Origin: Pseudidiomarina tainanensis
Lineage (GTDB): Bacteria > Pseudomonadota > Gammaproteobacteria > Enterobacterales > Alteromonadaceae
Length of the DNA stretch: 64,000 nucleotides
Direction: 5' to 3'
NCBI RefSeq assembly: GCF_004214835.1
Contig: NZ_PIQJ01000001.1
Coordinates: forward strand, 806,001-870,000
Shown: positions 55,098 through 63,676 of the stretch, one piece after another
How positions within the stretch are numbered: the stretch's first letter is position 1
How the letters are laid out: each line of letters starts with the position of its first letter
Notes under the pieces: generated by a model
Databases searched by the model: none
Told to the model about the DNA's origin: nothing
The model's input: the letters and a program-made list of their open reading frames with translations, nothing else
Translations under genes and position numbers: made by a program

Positions 55098-55976
55098 CTA
55101 GTCCGCATCTACAGCGTTATTGGTATCCGTGATGGTTACCTGGAGTTGTTGAATACGGCGTTTATCGGCACCGGTGACTTTAAATAAAATGCCGCCAAGG
55201 GTGAGCTCTTCGCCGACCTGCGGTAAATGACCAAATCCATGGGCGACCATGCCGCCAATGGTGTCATATTCTTCGTCGCCGAATGTGGTATTGAAGTAGT
55301 CATTAAAATCTTCAATGGTGGTCAACGCTTTGACAGAATAGCGGGATTTGTTAATTCGGCGAATATCCGCTTTGTTATCTTCGTTGTAATCGGTTTCGTC
55401 TTCGATTTCACCGACAATTTCCTCGAGGATATCTTCAATGGTCACCAAACCAGAAACACCGCCATATTCATCGACAACAATCGCCATGTGATAACGCTGT
55501 GAGCGAAACTCTTTCAACAGCACATCTACACGCTTACTCTCTGGCACAATCACAGCAGGGCGTATGACTTCAGACAGGGCAAACTCATGGTCGGTCATAC
55601 CGAATCCATAAGCGAGCAAATCTTTGGCAAGTAAAATACCTTCAACGTGGTCTTTGTTCTCACTAACCACTGGGTAGCGGCTATGTTGAGAATCAATCAC
55701 GATAGGCAGAAAAGACTCAACGCTTTGATTAACATCGATAGTAACCATTTGTGAACGTGGCACCATAATGTCGCGAACTTTGAGTTCCGCAACATCAAGC
55801 ACACCCTCAATCATTTCTTTGGTGTCGTTATCAATTAAGTCGCGTTCTTCGGCGTCTTGGATTAAATCAACTAACTCTTCGCGGCTGTTCGGCTCTCCGG
55901 TAAAAAGTTGCAACAGTTTGGTTGCCCACGTTTTACGCGCAGAACCGTTGGTAGAGTGTGGATTATCATCGCTCAT
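55098..55976 (-). CDS. corC: CorC/YbeX CBS-domain protein (magnesium/cobalt homeostasis)
   Basis: A 292-residue soluble protein with two CBS domains: about residues 70-125 (VRDIMVPRSQMVTIDV) and about 130-190 (VVDEYGGVSGLVTIEDILEEIVGEIEDE). A C-terminal CorC_HlyC domain follows (IGGMVAHGFGHLPQVGEELTLGG). It acts with magnesium efflux in Salmonella; later work links YbeX to ribosome function. It lies between ybeY and lnt, the conserved order. Confidence 0.96.
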   Translation of the reverse strand: MSDDNPHSTNGSARKTWATKLLQLFTGEPNSREELVDLIQDAEERDLIDNDTKEMIEGVLDVAELKVRDIMVPRSQMVTIDVNQSVESFLPIVIDSQHSRYPVVSENKDHVEGILLAKDLLAYGFGMTDHEFALSEVIRPAVIVPESKRVDVLLKEFRSQRYHMAIVVDEYGGVSGLVTIEDILEEIVGEIEDETDYNEDNKADIRRINKSRYSVKALTTIEDFNDYFNTTFGDEEYDTIGGMVAHGFGHLPQVGEELTLGGILFKVTGADKRRIQQLQVTITDTNNAVDAD

Positions 55977-55994
55977 GTGCTGTTTTTGCTCCGT

Positions 55995-56477
55995 TTAGTG
56001 CTGGTTATCAGCGTGGTCATCAGCATAAGGGTCAGCATACCCCAGTGCTTTCAGAATGTCTCTTTCGAGCTGTTCCATATGCTCGGCTTCGTCGTCTTCA
56101 ATATGGTCATAACCTAGCAAATGCAAGGTTCCGTGTACAACCATATGTGCCCAATGTGCGATTAAGGGCTTATTTTGCTCACGCGCTTCTTGCGCAACAA
56201 CGTCAGCACAAATAACCAAATCACCCAATAAGTTGATAGGCAAGGGAATAGGTGATTCGAATGGAAACGACAATACGTTGGTGGCATACGCTTTGTTTCG
56301 ATACTGCTGATTAAGGGCTAAGCCCTCTTCTGGATCAACAATGCGTAAGGTTAATTCGGTTTCAGTGGTGCTGTTGAGGTGGTGCAGCACTGCTTCTACC
56401 CAGGCTTCAAAAGAAGCTTCAGACGGCAATTCCGCTGCAGTGCAGGCAATTTGCACGTCAATGGTTACGTGGTTCAT
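55995..56477 (-). CDS. ybeY: Endoribonuclease YbeY (rRNA maturation)
   Basis: Zinc-dependent RNase needed for 16S rRNA 3' maturation and 70S quality control. The 160-residue protein has the signature [25 protein letters not shown] (HGxLHLxGYDH), holding the three zinc histidines. The N-terminal [31 protein letters not shown] also fits. It overlaps ybeZ by 4 bp. Confidence 0.97.
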   Translation of the reverse strand: MNHVTIDVQIACTAAELPSEASFEAWVEAVLHHLNSTTETELTLRIVDPEEGLALNQQYRNKAYATNVLSFPFESPIPLPINLLGDLVICADVVAQEAREQNKPLIAHWAHMVVHGTLHLLGYDHIEDDEAEHMEQLERDILKALGYADPYADDHADNQH

Positions 56478-57463
56478 GAGTTTTCGTCGAACGCCTCATA
56501 GGCTTGCACAATGCGTTGCACCACAGGGTGGCGGACGACATCAGAAGCTTGGAAGAAGGTAAAACTGACATCGTCCACATCTTTTAGTACTTCGATGACG
56601 TGACGGAGACCAGATTTTTGACCACGCGGTAAATCAACTTGGGTAATGTCCCCGGTGATCACAGCGCGCGAGTTGAAACCAATACGTGTTAGAAACATTT
56701 TCATTTGTTCACAGGTGGTGTTTTGGCTTTCATCGAGAATAATAAATGCGTCGTTAAGTGTACGACCACGCATGTATGCCAGCGGCGCAACTTCAATCAC
56801 GTTACGCTCAATGAGTTTTTCGACTTTTTCAAAGCCTAACATTTCGAATAGCGCGTCATACAACGGGCGTAGATACGGGTCTACTTTTTGCGCAAGATCG
56901 CCAGGTAAAAATCCAAGTTTTTCACCAGCTTCGACTGCTGGACGCGTCAGTAAAATTCGACGAATCTCTTGACGCTCCAACGCATCAACAGCACAAGCCA
57001 CGGCTAAGTAGGTTTTACCTGTGCCAGCAGGGCCAACACCAAAATTCACATCATGAGTCAAAATAGCGCGAACGTATTCGGCTTGATTATGGTTACGCGG
57101 CTTGATTAACCCACGCTTGGTTTTTATATGAGTCATTTTTTCCGCGGCAGGGTCGTTATCAGGCGACTGCTCAAGCACTTTGGCTTGTTGCACAGCTAAA
57201 TGCACCATTTGTGGTGTCACTTTTCCTTCTTCACCTTTCACTGTCGCAGTTTCGACGTAGAGATCACGCAGGATTGTCGCCCCCGCTTGAACGGTATGGG
57301 TTGGACCTATCAGCCGAAATTCATTGTGGCGATGACTAATTTCAATGCCAAGACGACGCTCAATATGCTTCAGATTTTCATCCAAAGCGCCGCAAAGATC
57401 AGCAATGCGGCGATTGTCGGCAGGTTCTAAATCGATGTCTAGGGTACTGACAGTTTGACTCAA
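56474..57463 (-). CDS. ybeZ: PhoH-like ATPase YbeZ (PhoL)
   Basis: A 329-residue PhoH-family NTPase, thought to work with YbeY in RNA metabolism. It has an N-terminal RNA-binding-like region, then [19 protein letters not shown] (Walker A, about residue 140). [34 protein letters not shown] and [24 protein letters not shown] (Walker B) follow. It is followed, with a 4-bp overlap, by ybeY and lies after miaB, the conserved order. Confidence 0.96.
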   Translation of the reverse strand: MSQTVSTLDIDLEPADNRRIADLCGALDENLKHIERRLGIEISHRHNEFRLIGPTHTVQAGATILRDLYVETATVKGEEGKVTPQMVHLAVQQAKVLEQSPDNDPAAEKMTHIKTKRGLIKPRNHNQAEYVRAILTHDVNFGVGPAGTGKTYLAVACAVDALERQEIRRILLTRPAVEAGEKLGFLPGDLAQKVDPYLRPLYDALFEMLGFEKVEKLIERNVIEVAPLAYMRGRTLNDAFIILDESQNTTCEQMKMFLTRIGFNSRAVITGDITQVDLPRGQKSGLRHVIEVLKDVDDVSFTFFQASDVVRHPVVQRIVQAYEAFDENS

Positions 57464-57478
57464 GGTTACCTCGTTATA

Positions 57479-58921
57479 TTAATTGGCTACTGGCGGCACA
57501 AATGTCGCAACACCCAATTCGTCTGGTTGTGTACGTGCCTGACGGGCAAGAATTGCTTGGGGTGATGTATCTACACGTAATCCCATATCAGATTCAACGC
57601 GCAACACGTCACCGCGAAGTGAGTTCACAAATACATCGGTGATTTTTACATCAACGAATTTGCCAATCATGTCTGGCGTACCGGTGAAGTTGACCACCCG
57701 GTTGTTCTCGGTCCGGCCGCTCAATTCCATTGGGTCTTTTTTCGACGGGCCAGTCACCAAAATACGTTGTTCGGTTCCGAGCATGCGGCGCGCATGTGCA
57801 TGTGATTGCTGATTCAAGCGCTGTTGCAATAATTGCAGGCGTTGTTTTTTGGTCTCTTCGCTTACATCATCGGGTAAGTCAGCCGCAGGTGTGCCCGGAC
57901 GTGCGCTGTAAATGAAACTAAAGCTCATGTCGTAATCAACAGCTTGGATTAAGTCCATGGTTGCTTCGAAATCAGCGTCAGTTTCGCCTGGGAAGCCAAT
58001 AATAAAATCAGAGCTCATGGCAATATCAGGACGAATTTTTTTCAGCTTACGAATCTGCGATTTGTATTCCAGTGCAGTATGGCCGCGTTTCATGAGTGTC
58101 AGAATACGATCAGAGCCACTTTGTACTGGAAGATGCAAATGACTGACTAACTCCGGAATCGTGGCATAAGCCTCGATAATGTCATCAGTAAATTCCACTG
58201 GGTGCGAAGTAGTGTAACGAATCCGGTCGATACCATCGATAGCGGCCACTAAATGGAGTAGCTCAGCAAATCGACAAACAGTACCGTCATGATGTTCGCC
58301 GCGGAACGCATTCACGTTCTGACCTAACAAGTTCACTTCACGAACGCCTTGCTCAGCAAGTTGCGCAATTTCAAACAGCACGTCATCAACGGGGCGACTC
58401 ACTTCTTCGCCACGAGTATATGGGACTACGCAGAAGGTACAGTACTTACTACAGCCTTCCATGATTGAAACAAACGCGGTTGGGCCGTCAGCTTTCGGCT
58501 CAGGTAAGCGATCAAACTTTTCAATTTCTGGAAAGGAAATATCAACCATCGGTGTATGGTTGGTTTGAACTTGTTTAACCATCTCAGGCAGTCGGTGCAA
58601 GGTTTGTGGACCAAACACAATATCGACATATGGTGCACGCTGACGAATGTGGTCACCTTCTTGTGATGCCACACAGCCACCTACACCAATGACAAGCTCA
58701 GGGTTCTTGTCTTTCAGTGTCTTCCAGCGTCCCAATTGATGGAACACTTTTTCTTGCGCTTTTTCGCGAATCGAGCAGGTATTGAGCAGAATCAAGTCAG
58801 CCTCTTCAGGCTCAGCTGCCACATCATAACCGTGCGTTGCTTTGAGTAGATCAGCCATTTTTGCTGAATCGTACTCGTTCATCTGACAACCCCACGTTTT
58901 TATATATAACTTCTTACTCAT
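57479..58921 (-). CDS. miaB: tRNA-2-methylthio-N6-isopentenyladenosine-37 methylthiotransferase
   Basis: Radical-SAM enzyme adding a methylthio group to i6A37 in tRNAs reading UNN codons. The 480-residue protein has the N-terminal UPF0004 domain with its cysteines ([31 protein letters not shown]). The radical-SAM CxxxCxxC is in [21 protein letters not shown]-terminal TRAM domain and an extra tail are present. It is first in the miaB-ybeZ-ybeY-corC-lnt run and diverges from the ubiF region. Confidence 0.98.
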   Translation of the reverse strand: MSKKLYIKTWGCQMNEYDSAKMADLLKATHGYDVAAEPEEADLILLNTCSIREKAQEKVFHQLGRWKTLKDKNPELVIGVGGCVASQEGDHIRQRAPYVDIVFGPQTLHRLPEMVKQVQTNHTPMVDISFPEIEKFDRLPEPKADGPTAFVSIMEGCSKYCTFCVVPYTRGEEVSRPVDDVLFEIAQLAEQGVREVNLLGQNVNAFRGEHHDGTVCRFAELLHLVAAIDGIDRIRYTTSHPVEFTDDIIEAYATIPELVSHLHLPVQSGSDRILTLMKRGHTALEYKSQIRKLKKIRPDIAMSSDFIIGFPGETDADFEATMDLIQAVDYDMSFSFIYSARPGTPAADLPDDVSEETKKQRLQLLQQRLNQQSHAHARRMLGTEQRILVTGPSKKDPMELSGRTENNRVVNFTGTPDMIGKFVDVKITDVFVNSLRGDVLRVESDMGLRVDTSPQAILARQARTQPDELGVATFVPPVAN

Positions 58922-59011
58922 AAACCTCTGTGCTCACTTGCTTATTGCGTTGATGACACCGCACACGATGACTACGTCTATAAAGGGCTGCTATTTTAGC
59001 CCGAACCACGC

Positions 59012-59896
59012 CTAACTGCCAACTTTGTGACCAGTTTCTGCCTTGCGTCGCGTGCGAATGGCCAAATATCCCGCTACCGTAATAACGGCCGCGCCTAAAA
59101 TCATACTGAAAGTAATGGGTTCGTCCCAAAACCAATAGCCCATAATTGCGGCAAAAATCACTGAACTGTAGGTGAAAACACCAACGCGAGCAGCTGGGGC
59201 AAGAGCAAAAGCTTTGGTCATACCCAGTTGACCAGCTACGGCCAATCCACCCATGGCGATGATACCGAGCCAATGTTCACTGGCAATAGATTCACCTCGC
59301 CAAATTAGTGGAATTGCAGAAATAACCGTCGCCAATGTCGAAAAATAGAAAACAATTTTACTCGAAGACTCGGTTGCCGACATCTGTCGGATCAAAGTTT
59401 TGGTGAACGCAGCTAAGCAGGCAGCAATAAATGCCACACCAATAATCGGCGACAACTGCGCTTGCGCTGGATTAAGGAATATAAACACCCCAATAAAACC
59501 GATGCCAATGGCTAGCCAAGTTTGCGCTAAAACGCGCTCGTTCAACCACAACCGCCCGATAATTGGAATGATAAAGGGCGACAATAGTAGCACTAAAGTT
59601 GCTTGTGCCAGCGGCAAATTGGCAATGGCATAGAAAAACAAATACATCGCGGCAAGCCCAGCTAAACCGCGTGTTAAATGGAAACGCCACGCTTTGGTTT
59701 TGAATGCGTCAGGACCTTTACGCCATAACCATGGCAGTAATACGACAAACGCCATTAAATTACGAAAAAACACTAATTGTTCTGACGGCAAATCAGTGCT
59801 CAAATACTTCACTAACGCACTGACGCCAGCAAAACAAAGTTCGGCGCCAAGTACTAAAGCAGAAGCGATCACCACCGTTCGTTGTGGGGTGTCCAT
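59012..59896 (-). CDS. DMT-superfamily (EamA) transporter
   Basis: A 294-residue membrane protein with ten predicted helices in two EamA repeats (about residues 7-135 and 145-285), the drug/metabolite transporter layout. The substrate cannot be told. I use ATG 59896, which has TAAGGA a few bases upstream, over the GTG at 59920, which has none. It diverges from the DUF486 gene 44 bp away; another small transporter-like protein, perhaps a partner only by position. Confidence 0.85.
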   Translation of the reverse strand: MDTPQRTVVIASALVLGAELCFAGVSALVKYLSTDLPSEQLVFFRNLMAFVVLLPWLWRKGPDAFKTKAWRFHLTRGLAGLAAMYLFFYAIANLPLAQATLVLLLSPFIIPIIGRLWLNERVLAQTWLAIGIGFIGVFIFLNPAQAQLSPIIGVAFIAACLAAFTKTLIRQMSATESSSKIVFYFSTLATVISAIPLIWRGESIASEHWLGIIAMGGLAVAGQLGMTKAFALAPAARVGVFTYSSVIFAAIMGYWFWDEPITFSMILGAAVITVAGYLAIRTRRKAETGHKVGS

Positions 59897-59940
59897 AAAG
59901 TCCTTACGCGGTTGTTGCACCGCACCCAGAGAAGAGAAAA

Positions 59941-60294
59941 ATGAACCGCTATCTTATCACGATCACTTTACTCACGTTGAGCAATGTTTTTATGACATTT
60001 GCTTGGTATGCACATTTGAAAAATATGGCTGACAAACCGTGGATAATTGCCGCCTTTGCGAGTTGGGGTATCGCTCTTATTGAATATTTACTGCAAGTAC
60101 CCGCAAACCGAATTGGTTATGAAGTTATGAATCTTGGGCAATTAAAAATTTTGCAGGAAGTGATCACATTATCTGTATTTGTTCCATTCGCATTGTTTTA
60201 CATGAAAGAGAAGCTAACCTGGGATTATTTATGGGCTGGGCTGTGTATTTGTGGCGCAGTATTTTTTATTATGCGAAGTAAGTTAACCGGTTAA
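59941..60294 (+). CDS. DUF486 small membrane protein
   Basis: A 117-residue protein with four predicted helices, of the DUF486 family (a distant DMT relative). It has the typical LSNVFMTFAWYAHLKNM, SWGIALIEYLLQVPANRIGY and LKILQEVITLSVFVPFALFYMKEKLTWDYLWA. The function is unknown; a transport role is guessed from fold. It lies 14 bp before ubiF on the same strand, so the two may be co-transcribed. Confidence 0.88.
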   Translation: MNRYLITITLLTLSNVFMTFAWYAHLKNMADKPWIIAAFASWGIALIEYLLQVPANRIGYEVMNLGQLKILQEVITLSVFVPFALFYMKEKLTWDYLWAGLCICGAVFFIMRSKLTG

Positions 60295-60308
60295 ATAGGT
60301 ATTTTCAT

Positions 60309-61433
60309 ATGAACGTAGTCGTTGTCGGCGGTGGTATGGTGGGCGCTGGTGCTGCTGTTTCTTTAGCGAAACAGGGGCATCACGTAACCGTTATAGAAGC
60401 GGGCAAGGCTGCAGCAAGCGAGGGGGATTGGGATTTACGTATTTCATCCATTCACCTGCGCAATGTGGAGTGGCTAGAAGAATTAGCTACTTGGAGCAAC
60501 ATTCGCGCTGAACGCAAATTCATGTATACCGATTTAGCGGTGCAGACTGTTGATGGTCAACGGTTGAACTTTTCTAATACCGACGTTGATTGCTCAGCGC
60601 TTGGTGCAATGGTCGAAAATAATGCCTTGCAAGAAGCGTTATGGGGGCAATTCTCAGAGCACAATATTCGGGTATATAGCGAAACGCGTGTCGAGCAATT
60701 TGATTTAGCTGATCGCACTGTGGCGCTAAGCAACGGCGAGAAGCTCACATATGATTTGCTGCTGGGTGCCGATGGGGCGCAATCACAAGTGGCAAAGGCT
60801 GCCCAAATTGGTCAGCGTGGTTGGGACTACGATATGCATTGTATGCTTGCCATTGCAGACGTTGAACAGCCATTACCTGCGGCAACTTGGGAAGTGTTTC
60901 GTCACCAGGGGCCTTTTGCGCTGTTGCCATTAGGACCAAACCAAGCTTGTTTGATCGATTATCGCTCGCAGCAACAGTGGCAAGAATTTGCCGGTAATAG
61001 CGATGCGATAAAGCAAAGCTTGTGTGAAGTTTTTGCACCGCACATTGGTGCACACACCATCAGCAAGTTTGCGGGTTTTCCATTGCGGCGCCAACGTGCA
61101 TTGCGCTACACCAGTCACGATTCTGTTGCATTGATTGGCGATGCCGCACATAGCATCCATCCATTGGCGGGCCAGGGCGTGAACTTAGGTTTTGCTGATG
61201 TGCAAGAACTCACAACGCAACTTGCCGCAAACTCTTTGCTGCAGGCATTAAAGAACTATGAACGGATTCGTATGCATGAAAATCAGCAAATGATGCGAGC
61301 GATGGATGCGATTCATGTGGGCTTTCGTTCGCAGCATTTCCTGCCTCGCGGTTTGCTGGCGGCTGGTTTGACGTTAGTGGATAGGGTCGCGCCAATGAAA
61401 CGGCTACTAGTACGCAAGGCCATCGGCTTTTAA
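60309..61433 (+). CDS. ubiF: FAD-dependent ubiquinone-biosynthesis hydroxylase (UbiF-like)
   Basis: A 374-residue aromatic-ring flavin monooxygenase of the UbiF/UbiH/VisC group. It has the FAD motif VVVGGGMVGAGAAVSLAKQGHHVTVIE at the start and GADGAQSQVAKAA. LIGDAAHSIHPLAGQGVNLGFADVQEL (GD motif) follows near residue 275. The position next to miaB and the Met-Leu-Gln tRNA operon is that of E. coli ubiF, which hydroxylates C6 of the ubiquinone ring. Which ring carbon it modifies cannot be read from motifs alone. Confidence 0.88.
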   Translation: MNVVVVGGGMVGAGAAVSLAKQGHHVTVIEAGKAAASEGDWDLRISSIHLRNVEWLEELATWSNIRAERKFMYTDLAVQTVDGQRLNFSNTDVDCSALGAMVENNALQEALWGQFSEHNIRVYSETRVEQFDLADRTVALSNGEKLTYDLLLGADGAQSQVAKAAQIGQRGWDYDMHCMLAIADVEQPLPAATWEVFRHQGPFALLPLGPNQACLIDYRSQQQWQEFAGNSDAIKQSLCEVFAPHIGAHTISKFAGFPLRRQRALRYTSHDSVALIGDAAHSIHPLAGQGVNLGFADVQELTTQLAANSLLQALKNYERIRMHENQQMMRAMDAIHVGFRSQHFLPRGLLAAGLTLVDRVAPMKRLLVRKAIGF

Positions 61434-61437
61434 AGTG

Positions 61438-61562
61438 CAAAATCGATATTAGATATTGGATATTAGATATTAGATATTGGATATTAGATATTAGGGGATG
61501 GCCAACAAAAAAACGCTATTAGGTTTTAGCTAATATCGAATAGCTAATATCTAATAGCGTTC
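61438..61562. repeat. GATATTR-heptad tandem repeat and palindrome, copy E
   Basis: Positions 61445-61493 are seven perfect tandem 7-bp units, GATATTR, in the order A-G-A-A-G-A-A at the last base. After a short spacer, 61512-61561 carries the opposite-strand version of such units. That part also forms its own hairpin, AACGCTATTAG (61512-61522) with CTAATAGCGTT (61551-61561). The element lies between the ubiF stop and the 3' end of the convergent tRNA operon. Confidence 0.92.
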
Positions 61563-61580
61563 TTGCTGTTCATTGCGGTT

Positions 61581-61596
61581 CACCACCGAGGTGGTG
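61581..61596 (-). other. Hairpin overlapping the 3' end of tRNA-Leu(CAG)
   Basis: CACCACC (61581-61587) and GGTGGTG (61590-61596) are perfect complements with two bases between. The right half includes the encoded ACCA end of the tRNA. In the precursor, this would compete with, or form after, the mature acceptor end. There is no T run. It is the only candidate 3' hairpin apart from copy E. Confidence 0.55.
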
Positions 61597-61678
61597 CGGA
61601 GGGGGGGACTTGAACCCCCACGAGCGTTAGCTCACTAGCACCTGAAGCTAGCGCGTCTACCAATTCCGCCACCCCCGC
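61592..61678 (-). tRNA. tRNA-Leu (anticodon CAG)
   Basis: An 87-nt class II tRNA on the minus strand. The acceptor stem is GCGGGGG/CCTCCGC with encoded ACCA. The anticodon arm CTAGC-TTCAGGT-GCTAG gives anticodon CAG, and there is a long variable arm. It is the last tRNA of the operon. Confidence 0.96.
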
Positions 61679-61696
61679 AATACACAGGGGAAAAAA

Positions 61697-61771
61697 TGGC
61701 TGGGGTATCAGGATTTGAACCTGAGAATGGCGGGATCAAAACCCGCTGCCTTACCGCTTGGCTATACCCCA
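61697..61771 (-). tRNA. tRNA-Gln (anticodon TTG), second copy
   Basis: 75 nt on the minus strand, TGGGGTA acceptor, anticodon TTG and encoded GCCA end. It is identical to the neighbouring tRNA-Gln except for one base pair of the T stem (T-A here, C-G there). Confidence 0.96.
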
Positions 61772-61801
61772 ACACTGGGTGCATCAAGAAGAGAGTGGCG
61801 A

Positions 61802-61876
61802 TGGCTGGGGTACCAGGATTTGAACCTGGGAATGGCGGGATCAAAACCCGCTGCCTTACCGCTTGGCTATACCCCA
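61802..61876 (-). tRNA. tRNA-Gln (anticodon TTG), first copy
   Basis: 75 nt on the minus strand, TGGGGTA acceptor, anticodon TTG, T stem CCAGG/CCTGG and encoded CCA. A tandem duplicate of the next gene; E. coli glnU/glnW lie in the corresponding operon. Confidence 0.96.
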
Positions 61877-61904
61877 ACTGAATATACCGCCTGACAGTTT
61901 GAGT

Positions 61905-61989
61905 TGGTGCGGACGGAGAGACTTGAACTCTCACGCCGTGAGGCACTGGAACCTAAATCCAGCGTGTCTACCAATTCCACCACGTCCGC
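61905..61989 (-). tRNA. leuW: tRNA-Leu (anticodon TAG)
   Basis: An 85-nt class II tRNA on the minus strand. The acceptor is GCGGACG, the anticodon arm CTGGA-TTTAGGT-TCCAG gives TAG, and CCA is encoded. It is the second gene of the operon, like E. coli leuW. Confidence 0.96.
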
Positions 61990-62006
61990 CCAAAAGGGTC
62001 TTTGAT

Positions 62007-62083
62007 TGGTGGCTACGGCGAGATTCGAACTTGCGACCCCAGCATTATGAGTGCTGTGCTCTAACCAGCTGAGCTACGTAGCC
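62007..62083 (-). tRNA. metT: Elongator tRNA-Met (anticodon CAT)
   Basis: 77 nt on the minus strand, GGCTACG acceptor with a G1-C72 pair, anticodon arm with CTCATAA and encoded ACCA. It is nearly the same as E. coli elongator tRNA-Met (metT/metU) and is clearly not the initiator. First gene of the operon. Confidence 0.96.
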
Positions 62084-62127
62084 AACATCAAATTTTCATC
62101 AAACTGCACTCGTTGAGTGCGGCGCGT

Positions 62128-62156
62128 ATTATGCAAATCAGGGGCGAAAGCGTCAA
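62128..62156 (-). promoter_or_regulatory. Promoter of the five-tRNA operon
   Basis: On the minus strand TTGACG (62156-62151), a 17-bp spacer and CATAAT (62133-62128) are followed by a GC-rich discriminator, ACGCGCCGC. A GC-rich discriminator is typical of growth-rate/stringently controlled stable-RNA promoters. It lies about 45 bp before the first tRNA. Confidence 0.85.
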
Positions 62157-62231
62157 CCTCTTTTTCTCAAAAAATCCATGATTTCTGCGCGATTGCTTAA
62201 AAAACGGATAGTTTGCTTATTTAATCGACGA

Positions 62232-62969
62232 CTAATCGACTAATTGATACGAAACTGTCGACACAACACGCACAATTTTTAAATGTGGCGTATTCGAGTC
62301 ACGATCGTAAATTGTGAATTGGCCCTGGTTCGCACTGCGGATTTTACCGAGCTGACTATCCGAGTGTTCAGCAAAACGTAAAGCGACCTCTCGGGCGTTA
62401 CGCGCAGACTCCTCAATCATACTTGGTTTAATCGCATTAAGACCGTTAAAGTGATATTCGACGGCACTGTCGTAATTATTACCGCTCAGGCTAACACCTT
62501 GTTTACCAAGTTCAGACAGTTGCTGGCGCAATTCACGTACGCGGTCGACTTTTTCAGTGTAAACAGTCAACGTTTGTTCGCCGGTGTACCGTAATCCAAC
62601 ATCTTCGGTCGCCCAGCGTTCGGCCAGTTTATCGAGTACATTCGGTGCTGAAACGGAAAGCTCGGCTTCATCGAAGCCATTCACCAGTAAAAATGCGCGA
62701 ATGGCTTGGATGTCTTTATCGAGTTCTTCATAAATGGTGTTCTGCGTATTACCCGCGCGAACCACCTTCAGTGGCCAAATAGCTGTATCCGCTTTAACTT
62801 CTCGCTCAGCTAAGCCTTTAACCTCAACGACGCGGTCGAAATTACGAAAGCTTTGTACACTATTACTAAGCCCGTAACTCAACAATCCGGCGCCAATAAT
62901 TATCGCGACGGCCAAAACAATGCCGCCAACATTGGCGCCATCGGTACTGTTTGAGTGAGAAGTTGTCAT
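62232..62969 (-). CDS. SIMPL-domain (DUF541) membrane-anchored protein
   Basis: A 245-residue protein with one N-terminal membrane helix (about residues 14-34), then the SIMPL domain. Its marks are VVEVKGLAEREVKADTAIWPLKV, LTVYTEKVDRVRELRQQLSELGKQGV and the ARNAREVALRFAEHSDSQLGKI segment. E. coli YggE of this family is linked to oxidative-stress tolerance. No exact role is known for this subgroup. It is 32 bp downstream of the SDR gene on the same strand and may be co-transcribed. Confidence 0.87.
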   Translation of the reverse strand: MTTSHSNSTDGANVGGIVLAVAIIIGAGLLSYGLSNSVQSFRNFDRVVEVKGLAEREVKADTAIWPLKVVRAGNTQNTIYEELDKDIQAIRAFLLVNGFDEAELSVSAPNVLDKLAERWATEDVGLRYTGEQTLTVYTEKVDRVRELRQQLSELGKQGVSLSGNNYDSAVEYHFNGLNAIKPSMIEESARNAREVALRFAEHSDSQLGKIRSANQGQFTIYDRDSNTPHLKIVRVVSTVSYQLVD

Positions 62970-63001
62970 GATTGTATCCTAGCGAATCGAAACGGTAAAA
63001 G

Positions 63002-63667
63002 TTACCACGGCAAGGAGTCGCCGTTGCTGTGTTTAAATTGACCCGTGGTATCAATCGTTAGTTCATCGATACGCTGAATTAATCTTTCAGCTGCAGTATC
63101 GGCGCTGATATCACCTGCATTGTTAACCATTTCAGTTTGCACAAACCCAGGGTGGAGCATTGCCACAGCGATGCCGTCATCTTTCAAATCATTCGCCAGT
63201 GAAACACCAGCCGCATTCAGCGCAGCTTTACTCATACGGTAACCATAATAGGCACCAGAGCCATTATCCGCCATTGAACCCATGCGGCTTGTTATCATAA
63301 TGACCTTACTGCCTTTGTGTAAGTTGTCTCGCAGCGCATCGGTCACGAGCAATGGTCCCATTGCATTCACTTTAAATTGTGCCTCAATGGTTGCGGTGGA
63401 CAAGCTCCCGAGGTGTTCGCGCTCGAGCAAGCCAGCATTGTTAATTAAAATATCAATAGAGTGTCCACTGAGTTGTTGGCTCAATTCAGAAATACTATCG
63501 GCATGAGTGACATCAATATTTTCAATAATGCTCACTCCAAGTGCTTTGAGTTCCTCTGACGCCTTGCGACAGACCGCTGTCACGTTATCGCCGCGTTGCT
63601 TGAATTGCGTTGCAAGGGCCAAGCCAATACCGCGGTTAGCGCCAGTAATCACAATATGCTGTGTCAT
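63002..63667 (-). CDS. Short-chain dehydrogenase/reductase family protein
   Basis: A 221-residue Rossmann-fold oxidoreductase with HIVITGANRGIGLALA (NAD(P) motif TGxxxGIG) at the start and the NNAG-type segment ILINNAGLLE. The catalytic Tyr-x-x-x-Lys is in YYGYRMSKAALNAAG. It resembles CsgA-like or C-factor SDRs. The substrate is not known. It follows fumC by 9 bp and precedes the SIMPL gene. Confidence 0.88.
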   Translation of the reverse strand: MTQHIVITGANRGIGLALATQFKQRGDNVTAVCRKASEELKALGVSIIENIDVTHADSISELSQQLSGHSIDILINNAGLLEREHLGSLSTATIEAQFKVNAMGPLLVTDALRDNLHKGSKVIMITSRMGSMADNGSGAYYGYRMSKAALNAAGVSLANDLKDDGIAVAMLHPGFVQTEMVNNAGDISADTAAERLIQRIDELTIDTTGQFKHSNGDSLPW

Positions 63668-63676
63668 GTGTACTCC

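Noticed and set aside
61438-61562. Possible CRISPR array at the heptamer repeat
   Set aside because: Units are 7 bp with no unique spacers, and no cas gene is near; this is a tandem/inverted repeat.
61696-62072. Plus-strand frames over the five tRNA genes (GFEPENGGIKTRCLTAWLYPN-like)
   Set aside because: They are antisense readings of tRNA-Gln and tRNA-Met/Leu and repeat because the tRNA-Gln genes are duplicated.
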